DNA from: Sphingomonas sp. IBVSS2
GTDB taxonomy: Bacteria; Pseudomonadota; Alphaproteobacteria; Sphingomonadales; Sphingomonadaceae
Length of the DNA stretch: 64,000 nucleotides
Reading direction: 5' to 3'
Assembly (NCBI RefSeq): GCF_002127225.1
Contig: NZ_NFUR01000001.1
Location: 435,592 to 499,591, forward strand
Shown: positions 1 through 7,486 of the stretch, in pieces
Layout: each line of letters starts with the position of its first letter
Position numbering within the stretch: the stretch's first letter is position 1
Notes under the pieces: generated by a model
Told to the model about the DNA's origin: nothing
Seen by the model: the letters and a program-made list of their open reading frames with translations, nothing else
Database searches by the model: none
Position numbers and translations under genes: made by a program

Positions 1-1
1 G

Positions 2-331
2 TCCGGTTCGACCATCCTTTCCGTCGGCTGCCATCCCGGCATAGCTTCGACCGATCTCGCTCGTCACCTGTGGCCGGTGCAGGTCCTGATCCGCGTCACG
101 GGCATGGTTCTCAACAATGCCGCCATGGGTGCATGGCCGACATTGCAGGCGGCGACGGGGCCGGTCCAACCCGGCGGCTATTATGGGCCGATCGGCTTTC
201 GGGGCACCAGAGGCGTCTCGGGCGAAGCAGCCCGATCGGACGAAGCGCAAGACCCGGTTCTTGCGAAGCGTCTCTGGGATGCGTCCGTCGCGATGACCGG
301 CATCGATCCCGGGCTTGTGCCGGCATCGTAG
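2..331 (+). CDS. Short-chain dehydrogenase/reductase, C-terminal part (cut by window edge)
   Basis: The frame is open from base 2, so the start lies outside the window. The translation begins SGSTILSVGCHPGIASTDL, the HPG-x-x-x-T-D-L block that follows the catalytic YxxxK region in NAD(P)-dependent short-chain dehydrogenases of the retinol dehydrogenase/protochlorophyllide reductase type. The tail, with YYGPIGFRG followed by a region ending in LAKRLWDAS, matches the C-terminal cap of that subfamily. The catalytic residues and the Rossmann fold are not in the window, so the substrate cannot be guessed. It converges on fliS and has no evident link to the flagellar genes. Confidence 0.8.
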   Translation, partial: SGSTILSVGCHPGIASTDLARHLWPVQVLIRVTGMVLNNAAMGAWPTLQAATGPVQPGGYYGPIGFRGTRGVSGEAARSDEAQDPVLAKRLWDASVAMTGIDPGLVPAS

Positions 332-379
332 CAGCAGGCGGACGACGGACAGACCGCGCCGAGCGTTCGCGACAGGTGC

Positions 380-778
380 CTAGGACGCCTTCAGGCTGCT
401 CCAGGCGCGGGCGATCTCGTCCAGGCTGTTCGCCGCCTCGCGGAAGGGCGCCGGATCGGTGCCGGTGGCGGCCTGCAATATCTCGCCGCACAGGCCGTGG
501 TAGAAAGTGGCGAGCGTCCGGGCGACTTCGCCGCCACGGTCGAAGTCCAGCCCCGCTTCCAGCGCGAAGAGGATCGCGGTGGCCCGCGCCACGCGCTCGC
601 CCCGCACCGAATAGTTGCTGCGCTCCACCGCCCAGGCCGCCGTGCGCAGCGCCGCGATGCCTTCTTCGTAGAGCAGGCCGACCAGCGCATGCGGATCGCC
701 GCCGGCAGTGCGACCGACGATATCGATCTGGCGATAGGTATCGGCAGGGTTGGCGGCGAGCGCCGAGGCGTACCGCAT
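380..778 (-). CDS. fliS: Flagellar export chaperone FliS
   Basis: 132 residues, the normal FliS length. FliS is a small four-helix cytoplasmic chaperone that binds the C-terminal D0 helix of flagellin and keeps it from polymerising before export. The family signature is visible: an N-terminal YRQIDIV segment, then PHALVGLLYEEGIAAL (the P-x-x-L-x-x-x-L-Y-x-G-A motif) and RGERVARATAIL. It is the last gene of the minus-strand fli operon and its start abuts the stop of fliD; fliD-fliS adjacency is the usual arrangement. Confidence 0.9.
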   Translation of the reverse strand: MRYASALAANPADTYRQIDIVGRTAGGDPHALVGLLYEEGIAALRTAAWAVERSNYSVRGERVARATAILFALEAGLDFDRGGEVARTLATFYHGLCGEILQAATGTDPAPFREAANSLDEIARAWSSLKAS

Positions 779-2184
779 CAGCTCTTCGCGTTCCAGGAAT
801 CGATCTGCTGCTTGAGGAAGGTCTGGGTCGACTTGTAGGCCGCCACCTTCGCATCCATCGCCGCGAACTGCTGGGTCATGCGGTCGCGCATCTTCTGGGT
901 ATCCGCCGCGACCTTCGCCTTCTCGTCCGCGAGACCGTCCTGCGCCTTGGCGTATTTGTCGGCGCTCGCGCCCAGGCCGGTCTTGGAGTTGGTGGCGATC
1001 GCCGCGACGTCGGAAAGCGCCTTGGTGAGGCCGGCATTCTCCGTGAACATCTTCTCGACGTCGTTGGGATAGGTGGTCAGCACCTTGGACAGGCGCGCGG
1101 TATCGAGGCTGAGCGTGCCGTCGCGATTGGTCTTCACGCCGATATCGGCGAGCGCGGAGGGCACGTTCTTGCCCGCGCCGGGAACGAGCGTGCCGAGCGT
1201 CAGCCGCTTGAGCTGCTGGAGCAGCTGCTTCGCCGCCGGATCGGACTTGAGCGGGCCGTTGATCGGATCGGTCGCCTCCTGCACCGCCTTGAACACCTGG
1301 TTGTAGGTCTCGACGAAATTGGCCACCGCCTGGCTGATCGCGGCGGTCGGCGAACTGGCGCCGATCATCACCTTGGTGCCGACCGAGGCGGAGACCAGGT
1401 CGATCCGCGCGCCGGGAATCATCGTGGTGATGCTGTTCGTCGGATACTTCGCCTCGACGCCGTCGAGCGCGACCCGGGCATCCTGCGCGGCCGCGTTGAT
1501 CGTCGATCCGCCGGCACCGGGGCCGACCGCGAGCTGGGCAAGGCCGTCGGTGCCGCTCAGCGTGAAGGCCTGGGACGAGCCGGTCCCGCTCTTGAGCACC
1601 AGCCGGGCGCCGTTCGAATCGCTCAGGATCGTCGCGGTGACGCCGGCCTTCTTCGCGTTGATCGCGGCGGCGACATCCGAAAGCGTCGCGTTGGGCGAAT
1701 CGATGGTGATGTCGATCGGCGCGGCCGTGCCGGCGGTGAAGCCGGTCATCGCGCCATCTGCCACCGTCGCAGTGCCGAAAGTGAGGGTGAGCGTGCCCGG
1801 CCCCACCACCGAGCCGCTGCCGCCGCCAAAGGACGGCGAGCTGGAGACCTGGCCCTGGGCGAGCTGGCGCACCTCCATGGTCGCGCTCAGCCCGGCGAGG
1901 TCGGCGCCCGACAGGCGCGTGATGCCGAGGATGCCGGTGTTCGAGCTGGTCGGCTGGGTCGCGAGCGAACCCGAGCTGGTGAGCGACGCGAGCGCCGAGG
2001 CGAAATCGGTGATGTTGCTCTTGATCGTCCCCACGGTGGAAATCTGCGTGGTGAGCGCGGTGCCCTTGTTGGTGAGCGCCTGGTTCTTGTTGGCGAAGCT
2101 GTTGTCGACGAGCGACTGGACCAGCGCGGTGATGTCGATCCCCGATCCGGTGCCCAGCGTCTTTGCGATCGATTCGACGGCCAT
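778..2184 (-). CDS. fliD: Flagellar filament cap protein FliD (HAP2)
   Basis: 468 residues. FliD forms the cap at the filament tip and folds incoming flagellin. The N-terminal block with LGTGSGIDITALVQSLVD (residues about 10-27) is the classic FliD N domain. A middle domain and a C-terminal FliD_C block follow, the latter with FVETYNQVFKAVQEATDP near residue 300, and the terminal heptad-rich helix is rich in Ala, Lys and Gln. It is exported by the flagellar type III system, so no Sec signal is expected or seen. It lies 45 bp downstream of flhB and is followed directly by fliS, giving a cap-plus-chaperone pair at the operon end. Confidence 0.93.
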   Translation of the reverse strand: MAVESIAKTLGTGSGIDITALVQSLVDNSFANKNQALTNKGTALTTQISTVGTIKSNITDFASALASLTSSGSLATQPTSSNTGILGITRLSGADLAGLSATMEVRQLAQGQVSSSPSFGGGSGSVVGPGTLTLTFGTATVADGAMTGFTAGTAAPIDITIDSPNATLSDVAAAINAKKAGVTATILSDSNGARLVLKSGTGSSQAFTLSGTDGLAQLAVGPGAGGSTINAAAQDARVALDGVEAKYPTNSITTMIPGARIDLVSASVGTKVMIGASSPTAAISQAVANFVETYNQVFKAVQEATDPINGPLKSDPAAKQLLQQLKRLTLGTLVPGAGKNVPSALADIGVKTNRDGTLSLDTARLSKVLTTYPNDVEKMFTENAGLTKALSDVAAIATNSKTGLGASADKYAKAQDGLADEKAKVAADTQKMRDRMTQQFAAMDAKVAAYKSTQTFLKQQIDSWNAKS

Positions 2185-2229
2185 CTCGTCCCCCTGCTCT
2201 CCCGGTAAACGGCCATTGCGGCCGCGCCT

Positions 2230-3366
2230 TTAGTGCGTGCGCGCCTGTTTCAGGCCGTTCTCGTCGAAAAGTGCCGTCTCGGGCACCGTGATCGCCGGCT
2301 GGACCGCACCGGCGCGGCGGCTGACCTGGAAGACGAAGGCGAGCACCGTCGCCACCGCCATGTAGAGATCGTCGCGGATCTCCTGATTCTCGCGGCTGGT
2401 ATAATAGACCGCGCGGGCGAGCTGCGGATATTCGAGGACCGGCACGTCGAGCTCGCCGGCCAGCTCGCGGATCGCCAGCGCAGTGGCGCCGCGCCCCTTG
2501 GCCACCACCACCGGCACCTGGTCCCTGCCCTGTTCGTAGCGCAGCGCCACGGCGAAGTGGGTCGGGTTGGTGATCACCACATGCGCGGTCTCCACCGCCT
2601 TGCGGAAGCCGCCCTTCAGGATCTGGCGCTGGCGCTGGCGCTGCGCCGCCTTGGCCTCGGGCGAACCTTCGCTTTCCTTGTGCTCGTCCTTCACTTCCTG
2701 CTTGGTCATGCGCAGCCGGTTCATGTGCCGGAGGATCTGGATCGGCAGGTCGATGCCGGCGATCAGCATCAGCCCGCCGGCCATGACGAAGAGCAGCATC
2801 AGGAATTCGCCGCCCATCGCCCCGATCGCACCGTGCAGATCGGCCTCGACCAGCCCGAGCGAGCGGCGCGTGAGCGACCAGAGCAGCCAGGTGCCGATGC
2901 TGCCGAGCAGCACCACCTTGAGCAATGCCTTGCCCATCTCGATCCAGCCGGTGGGGCCGAAGATGCGCTTGAGGCCCGAGCCCGGATTGATGCGCGACGC
3001 CTTGGGCGCGAACAGCTTGGAATTCCAGCGCAGCCCGGCGAGCCCGGCATGGCTGAGCACCGCGCCCGCCACCGCGACGAGCAGCAGCCCGCCGATCGGC
3101 AGTGCGAGCTTCCAGCCCGCCTCGGCCAGCGGGCGCCAGGGCTCGAAATCCTCGATATCGGCGCGCCCGAAGCTGAAGCTGCCGACCATCACTTCCTTGC
3201 AGGCGCGGATGAGCGCCGGCCCCAGCATCGCCATCCAGGCGCAGCCGAGCAGCACGATCAGCGCGGTGCCGAAATCCTTCGAACTGAGGATCTGGCCTTC
3301 GTCCGCGGCCTTGCGCTTGCGCTTGGGTGTCGGGGCTTCCGTCTTTTCGCCGCCGGACTCGGACAT
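2230..3366 (-). CDS. flhB: Flagellar export gate / substrate-specificity switch FlhB
   Basis: 378 residues with four membrane segments (about 32-54, 84-106, 143-165 and 185-207) and a cytoplasmic C domain. The autocleavage motif NPTH is intact at residues 267-270, so the rod/hook to filament switch should work. The N-terminal stretch EKTEAPTPKRKRKAADEGQ is the family signature. The start overlaps the fliR stop by one base (TGATG), implying translational coupling. FlhB works with FlhA, FliP, FliQ and FliR, all encoded nearby, and with the ruler FliK. Confidence 0.95.
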   Translation of the reverse strand: MSESGGEKTEAPTPKRKRKAADEGQILSSKDFGTALIVLLGCAWMAMLGPALIRACKEVMVGSFSFGRADIEDFEPWRPLAEAGWKLALPIGGLLLVAVAGAVLSHAGLAGLRWNSKLFAPKASRINPGSGLKRIFGPTGWIEMGKALLKVVLLGSIGTWLLWSLTRRSLGLVEADLHGAIGAMGGEFLMLLFVMAGGLMLIAGIDLPIQILRHMNRLRMTKQEVKDEHKESEGSPEAKAAQRQRQRQILKGGFRKAVETAHVVITNPTHFAVALRYEQGRDQVPVVVAKGRGATALAIRELAGELDVPVLEYPQLARAVYYTSRENQEIRDDLYMAVATVLAFVFQVSRRAGAVQPAITVPETALFDENGLKQARTH

Positions 3367-4139
3367 CAGCCGAGCACCAGCTGCGGCATCATCGCGAGCG
3401 CCTCGCGGATGATGACGACGAGATAATCCCCCATGGCGGGCAGCGCGAGCAGCAGCGCGACCACGCCGAACAACAGGCTGGCGGGCAAGCCCACCGCGAA
3501 CAGGTTGAGCGCGGGCGCCGCGCGGCTCAGCATGCCGACGATCAGGTTGAGGCAGAGCAGCAGGAAGCCGATCGGCAGCGAGAGCAGCAGCCCGGCCAGG
3601 AAGGTGTAGCCGCCGAACATCGCGATGCCGAGCAGCCGCTCGGGCGCGATCCAGGCGCCGGGCGGCATCACCTGATAGCTGCGCACGACCAGGTCGACGA
3701 GGACGAGATGCCCGTCGAGCGAGAGGAAGATCAGGGTCAGCATCAGCGACAGGAAGGTGCCGATCGCCGGCGTCGCATGGCCGCTAGCCGGGTCCACCGC
3801 ATTGGCGAAGCCCAGGCCCATCGACATCGAGATCACTTCGCTCGCCACCATCGGCGCGGCAAAGGCGACCTGGAGCACGAAGCCCATCGCAAGGCCGATC
3901 AGCGCTTCCGCCGCGATGGCGAGGAAGGTGGCGAGCGAGAAGATCTCGGCGGGCGGCGCGATGTGCGCGACGTTCATCACGAGCACGCCGATCGCGCCGG
4001 TGAGCGCGATGCGCGCGGGCAGCGGGATCGCCACCGCGCTGAACACCGGCGCGGCGACGAAGGCCGCGCCGATCCGCACCATGGCGAACAGCAGCGCCCA
4101 GAGCTGCGGCTCGATCGAGAGGCCGAAGCCCATCAGCAT
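3366..4139 (-). CDS. fliR: Flagellar export gate protein FliR
   Basis: 257 residues, strongly hydrophobic, with about six membrane segments, as expected for the FliR subunit of the FliP5-FliQ4-FliR1 export gate. The conserved region MGLGFANAVDPASGHATP and the C-terminal run ending GVVALLLALPAMGDYL are typical. Two start codons occur six bases apart (4139 and 4133). Unlike its tightly packed neighbours, it is separated from fliQ by a palindromic repeat of about 100 bp. Confidence 0.93.
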   Translation of the reverse strand: MLMGFGLSIEPQLWALLFAMVRIGAAFVAAPVFSAVAIPLPARIALTGAIGVLVMNVAHIAPPAEIFSLATFLAIAAEALIGLAMGFVLQVAFAAPMVASEVISMSMGLGFANAVDPASGHATPAIGTFLSLMLTLIFLSLDGHLVLVDLVVRSYQVMPPGAWIAPERLLGIAMFGGYTFLAGLLLSLPIGFLLLCLNLIVGMLSRAAPALNLFAVGLPASLLFGVVALLLALPAMGDYLVVIIREALAMMPQLVLG

Positions 4140-4142
4140 CCG

Positions 4143-4239
4143 TTCCCCTTCCGCTTGCGGGAGGGGCTAGGGGAGGGGATGAATGAAAGCCGGAAGAGTA
4201 ACAGCCCCTCCCCCGCCCCCTCCCACAAGCGGAAGGGGA
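4143..4239. repeat. Intergenic palindromic repeat between fliQ and fliR
   Basis: Two arms, CCCCTTCCGCTTGCGGGAGG (4145-4164) followed by a G-rich stretch to 4178, and its near reverse complement at 4205-4238 ending CACAAGCGGAAGGGG, surround a short spacer containing ATGAATGAAAGCCGGAAG. In RNA either strand would fold into a long GC hairpin. It has the look of a non-autonomous palindromic element of the kind scattered through sphingomonad genomes. It sits inside the export-gate operon, upstream of fliR, so it could act on mRNA stability or as a partial terminator. Confidence 0.8.
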
Positions 4240-4242
4240 GTT

Positions 4243-4512
4243 TCACTTCACCAGGTCCGGGATGCGCTCGAAGATGCTCGTGGTGAAATCGCCGAGCAGC
4301 CCCATGATCATCGAACCGAAGATGATCAGGCTGAGGGCGACCACGATCAGCTTGGGCACGAAGGTGAGCGTCTGCTCCTGGATCGACGTGGCCGCCTGGA
4401 CCATGCCGAGCACCAGGCCCGCGAGCAGCGCCGGCACCAGGATCGGCGTGGCGGCAAGCGCCAGCACCCACATCGCCTCGCGGCCGACGGTGAGGAAATA
4501 ATCGGCGTCCAT
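4243..4512 (-). CDS. fliQ: Flagellar export gate protein FliQ
   Basis: 89 residues from the ATG at 4512, the standard FliQ size, with two membrane helices around a short polar turn. The conserved block GLVLGMVQAATSIQEQTLTF (residues about 32-51) identifies the family. The frame stays open upstream to 4563, but that extension lies inside fliP, and the start at 4512 is five bases after the fliP stop. FliQ packs around FliP and FliR in the export gate. Confidence 0.94.
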   Translation of the reverse strand: MDADYFLTVGREAMWVLALAATPILVPALLAGLVLGMVQAATSIQEQTLTFVPKLIVVALSLIIFGSMIMGLLGDFTTSIFERIPDLVK

Positions 4513-4517
4513 GGCGG

Positions 4518-5348
4518 CTAACTCACGAAGCTGGAGGCGAGCGAGCCCATCGTCAGCGCCCATCCGTCGACCAGGACGAAGAGCAGCAGCTTGAAGGGCA
4601 GCGAAATGATCGTCGGCGACATCATCATCATGCCCAGCGCCATCAGCACGGTGGCGACGACGAGATCGATGACGATGAAGGGCAGGAAGATGAGGAAGCC
4701 GATCTGGAAGGCGGTCTTGAGTTCGCTCGTCACGAAGGCGGGCAGCAGCACCGAGAAGGGCACGTCCTGCGGCTTGGCATAGGGGCCGCTCTTCGCGAGC
4801 CCGGCGAACAGGGTGACGTCCTTGGTGCGGGTCTGCTTGATCATGAAGCCGTGCAGCGCCTCGCCCGACTTGGCGATCATCTCGCTCGCGCCGATCTTGC
4901 CGGCCGAATAGGGCTGGATCGCGTTGGCGTTCATGGTGGTGAGCGTCGGCGCCATCACGAAGAAGCTAAGGAACATCGCCAGGCCGATCAGCACCTGGTT
5001 GGGCGGCGTCTGCTGGAGGCCGAGCGCCTGGCGCAGCAGCGCCAGCACGATGATGATCCGGGTGAAGCTGGTCATCATCAGCAGGATGCCCGGCAGCACC
5101 GTGAGCAGGCCCATGATGATGAGGACCTGGAGCGACAGGCTGAGCGGCGCGTTGCCGCCGCCCAGATCGCCGAGCGCGCGGTCGACCGCGTCGCCCACGC
5201 CCGGCGTGGCGACCGGGGCGGGCGCGACCGGCGCCGCGCCCTGCGCGAAGGCCGGGAAGGCGAAGAGCACCAGGAAGGCGAGCAGCCCGATGAACAGGGC
5301 CGCCCGCCCGCCGACCGTGCGCGGCGCCGGGATCAGCGCCCGCGTCAT
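4518..5348 (-). CDS. fliP: Flagellar export gate protein FliP
   Basis: 276 residues. An N-terminal signal-like helix ends near FPAFAQG, which is usual for FliP (a cleaved signal peptide). Four membrane segments follow. Family blocks are clear: SLQVLIIMGLLTVLPGILLM, FTRIIIVLALLRQALGLQ, PPNQVLIGLAMFLSFFVMAP and FLPFIVIDLVVATVLMALGM. The start overlaps the fliO stop as ATGA, which suggests translational coupling. Confidence 0.96.
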   Translation of the reverse strand: MTRALIPAPRTVGGRAALFIGLLAFLVLFAFPAFAQGAAPVAPAPVATPGVGDAVDRALGDLGGGNAPLSLSLQVLIIMGLLTVLPGILLMMTSFTRIIIVLALLRQALGLQQTPPNQVLIGLAMFLSFFVMAPTLTTMNANAIQPYSAGKIGASEMIAKSGEALHGFMIKQTRTKDVTLFAGLAKSGPYAKPQDVPFSVLLPAFVTSELKTAFQIGFLIFLPFIVIDLVVATVLMALGMMMMSPTIISLPFKLLLFVLVDGWALTMGSLASSFVS

Positions 5349-5593
5349 TGCTGCTTGTCCACCAGGGTGACGCCGCTGCGGCTCACCGAGACGAGCAGCT
5401 TCTGCCCCTCGAACTCGATGACGGCGAGGCGCAGGCCGGGGGAGAGCAGCATCGTCTCCTTGAGCTGCACCATGCGGGTCTGCTGGTTCCTGGGCAGCCG
5501 CGATTCGAGCTTGCGCCAGGCATAGAGGCAGCCGACCAGCAGGCCGCAGACGAGCGGCAGCAGCACGATCAGCTTGAGGATGTACCAGGTCAT
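5345..5593 (-). CDS. fliO: FliO, assembly factor for the FliP export gate
   Basis: 82 residues with one N-terminal membrane helix (ILKLIVLLPLVCGLLVGCLY) and a small cytoplasmic beta domain containing KETMLLSPGLRLAVIEFEGQ, the conserved part of FliO. Short for the family (often 100-140 residues) but not truncated within its core. FliO assists FliP oligomerisation. The position between fliN and fliP supports the call more strongly than sequence alone. Confidence 0.85.
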   Translation of the reverse strand: MTWYILKLIVLLPLVCGLLVGCLYAWRKLESRLPRNQQTRMVQLKETMLLSPGLRLAVIEFEGQKLLVSVSRSGVTLVDKQQ

Positions 5594-5597
5594 GGGA

Positions 5598-5894
5598 TCA
5601 GCGGCCCGCGCGCTTGTCCGGGCTGACCAGCTCGGTCATCCGCACGCCGAACTTCTCGCCGACCGTGACCACTTCGCCGCGCCCGATCAGCGTGCCGTTG
5701 ACGAACACGTCGAGCAGCTCGTTGGCCTCGCGATCGAGCTCGATCACGCTGCTCTCGCCCAGCGCGAGCAGCTCGCGCAGCGTCAGCCGGGTCGAGCCGA
5801 TCTCGACGGTCAGCTTGACGTCGACGTCCTGCAGCAGCCGGAAATTGGCGGCGACGGCAGTGTCGACCTGGAATGCGGCCGTCATGTCGTTCAT
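5598..5894 (-). CDS. fliN: Flagellar motor switch protein FliN
   Basis: 98 residues from the ATG at 5894, which overlaps the fliM stop as ATGA. The SpoA/surface-presentation domain fills residues about 22-92: DVDVKLTVEIGSTRLTLREL, SSVIELDREANELLDVFVNG and VNGTLIGRGEVVTVGEKFG are hallmark FliN motifs. The N-terminal tail before the domain is very short compared with enteric FliN. FliN forms the lower C-ring with FliM and helps dock the FliH-FliI export complex. Confidence 0.95.
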   Translation of the reverse strand: MNDMTAAFQVDTAVAANFRLLQDVDVKLTVEIGSTRLTLRELLALGESSVIELDREANELLDVFVNGTLIGRGEVVTVGEKFGVRMTELVSPDKRAGR

Positions 5895-6838
5895 TGGAAG
5901 TCCTCTGCGTTGATCGGTTCGAGCGAAGTGAGGCGGACGGCCGCGCGGCCGTTGGCGGTGCCGACAAGGCCGGTGCCCAGGCGGCGCTTCGCCACCATCA
6001 CCGGAACCTCGGGACCGAAATCGATCGGGATGACATCGCCTTCCTTGAGCTCGAGCAGGCGGCCGAGCGGCATGGTCGGTTCGGCGAGCACCGAGCGGAC
6101 GGGCAGCGTGACCGCCATCACCGCACGGGTGAGGCCCGAGCGCCATTCGGGCTCCACCTCGTCCTTGTTGCCATGGACCTTGACCATCAGCGCGGCGCCG
6201 TGCGGCTTCAGCGCGGCGACGGGATAGAGGATGTCGACGAAATGCGGCCGGCCCTCGCCCTCGGCCAGGCCGAAGCGCGTGACGACGACCGGATCGTCCG
6301 CGCCGAAATCGGGCGCGGCGGCGAGATTGGGCGCGGCTTCGGCGCGGAAGGCGATGCGCGAGAGCGGCTCCCAGGCCCGGTCAAGCAGCAGCGTGGCCGA
6401 CTGGGCAAGCCGGCCGACCAGGGCCTCGGCGGACGGCGTGAACTCGCCGGGCAGCGGATGCGGCGCTTCGCCGTCTCCGCCGAAAAAGGCATCCAGCATC
6501 TCGAAGACCAGCCCCGCCTCGAGCACGAACTGCGCGCGGGCGCGGGCATTGCCCATCGCCAGCGGCTGCCAGGCCGAAAGCGTGGCCCCGCGCTCCGCCT
6601 TGTAGTCGGCGAAACGCTGGACCGAGAGCGGCTCGGCCCAGACGCGCAGATCCTTGCGCAGCAGCCCCTCAAAGGCACCCTTGAGCGACTTGGCCAGCCG
6701 CGCGCTCAGATGCTGCAGCGTGACGAGGTCGCCGAACGGATTCAGGTTGGCCGTCCCCAGCGCCGGCGCGTGCTCCGCGCTGGCTCGGGGGCGTTCCCGC
6801 CGTTCGGCCGTGCCGTCTGATGAAGGGCTGTTAACCAT
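5891..6838 (-). CDS. fliM: Flagellar motor switch protein FliM, lacking the usual CheY-binding N-terminus
   Basis: 315 residues. The middle CheC-like domain (about 38-225) and the C-terminal SpoA domain (about 235-305, with LKEGDVIPIDFGPEVPVMV) are recognisable. The first 35 residues are a polar Ser/Arg/Ala-rich tail ending before LNPFGDLV; the canonical N-terminal peptide that binds phosphorylated CheY (LSQ-x-E-I-D-A-L-L) is absent. The FliG-binding GGxG loop is also hard to recognise. It lies six bases after fliL and is coupled to fliN. The call rests on domain pattern plus position. Confidence 0.88.
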   Translation of the reverse strand: MVNSPSSDGTAERRERPRASAEHAPALGTANLNPFGDLVTLQHLSARLAKSLKGAFEGLLRKDLRVWAEPLSVQRFADYKAERGATLSAWQPLAMGNARARAQFVLEAGLVFEMLDAFFGGDGEAPHPLPGEFTPSAEALVGRLAQSATLLLDRAWEPLSRIAFRAEAAPNLAAAPDFGADDPVVVTRFGLAEGEGRPHFVDILYPVAALKPHGAALMVKVHGNKDEVEPEWRSGLTRAVMAVTLPVRSVLAEPTMPLGRLLELKEGDVIPIDFGPEVPVMVAKRRLGTGLVGTANGRAAVRLTSLEPINAEDFQ

Positions 6839-6844
6839 GCCCGT

Positions 6845-7471
6845 TCACTGAACAATGAAATTGGTAAAGTAGACGTTACTAACCCCGCCAAAGCCTTCCT
6901 TTTCCTTCAGGACGCCGTTGATCGCCTTGGCCAGGCGGTCCTGGATGTGGCGCTTTCCCTCGGCGGTGAACACTTCGTCCTCGGTCGTCTCGCCGAGCGC
7001 CATCAGCACGGCCGAGCGAATCGCGATCTCGTGCGTCTTGATGTTCTCGAGCACGCGCTCGTCATAGGGAGTCGACACCGCGATGCCGACCTGGACGAAA
7101 TGGACGCTGTCCTGGAGGTTGGACGTGAATTCCTTCTCCATCGGATAATAGCTCGACGCATATTTGTCGCCGCCCTCGCCCTTGGGCGTGGGCTTGCCGC
7201 CATGGCCGGGGGCCTCGCCGCCTTCGCCGCCATGGCCGCCCTCGCCCCCTTCCTTCGCCGAGGCGCGCTTCTCCTCACTCTTGGGCACCAGCCGGGGCTC
7301 GTCATTCTGCTCGGCATGCGCAGTCGCGCTGAACCAGCCGGCCTGCATGCCGTAAAAGGCCGCCCCGCCGCCCCCGCCGAGCAGCAGCACCGGCAGGCCG
7401 ACAAGCAGCAGCAGGTTCTTTTTCTTCTTCTTCGGCGCATCGGCGCTTTCGGTCTTGGCGTCGGACATCAT
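6845..7471 (-). CDS. fliL: Flagellar basal-body-associated protein FliL
   Basis: 208 residues. A Lys-rich cytoplasmic start (PKKKKKN) leads into one membrane helix (about 19-44). A low-complexity Gly/His/Glu linker covers roughly 70-100, and a periplasmic FliL domain follows, with YYPMEKEFTSNLQDSVHFVQ and a segment starting HEIAIRSAVLMALGE. FliL rings surround stator units and stabilise them or increase torque. The Gly/His-rich linker is longer than in many FliL proteins and could bind metal weakly, though this is a guess. Confidence 0.92.
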   Translation of the reverse strand: MMSDAKTESADAPKKKKKNLLLLVGLPVLLLGGGGGAAFYGMQAGWFSATAHAEQNDEPRLVPKSEEKRASAKEGGEGGHGGEGGEAPGHGGKPTPKGEGGDKYASSYYPMEKEFTSNLQDSVHFVQVGIAVSTPYDERVLENIKTHEIAIRSAVLMALGETTEDEVFTAEGKRHIQDRLAKAINGVLKEKEGFGGVSNVYFTNFIVQ

Positions 7472-7486
7472 CTATCTCCGGGGGTC

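Noticed and set aside
70..2208. Long plus-strand open frame opposite fliD and fliS
   Set aside because: Arg/Gly/Ala-rich mirror of the real genes; typical of high-GC antisense frames, with no domain and no start signal.
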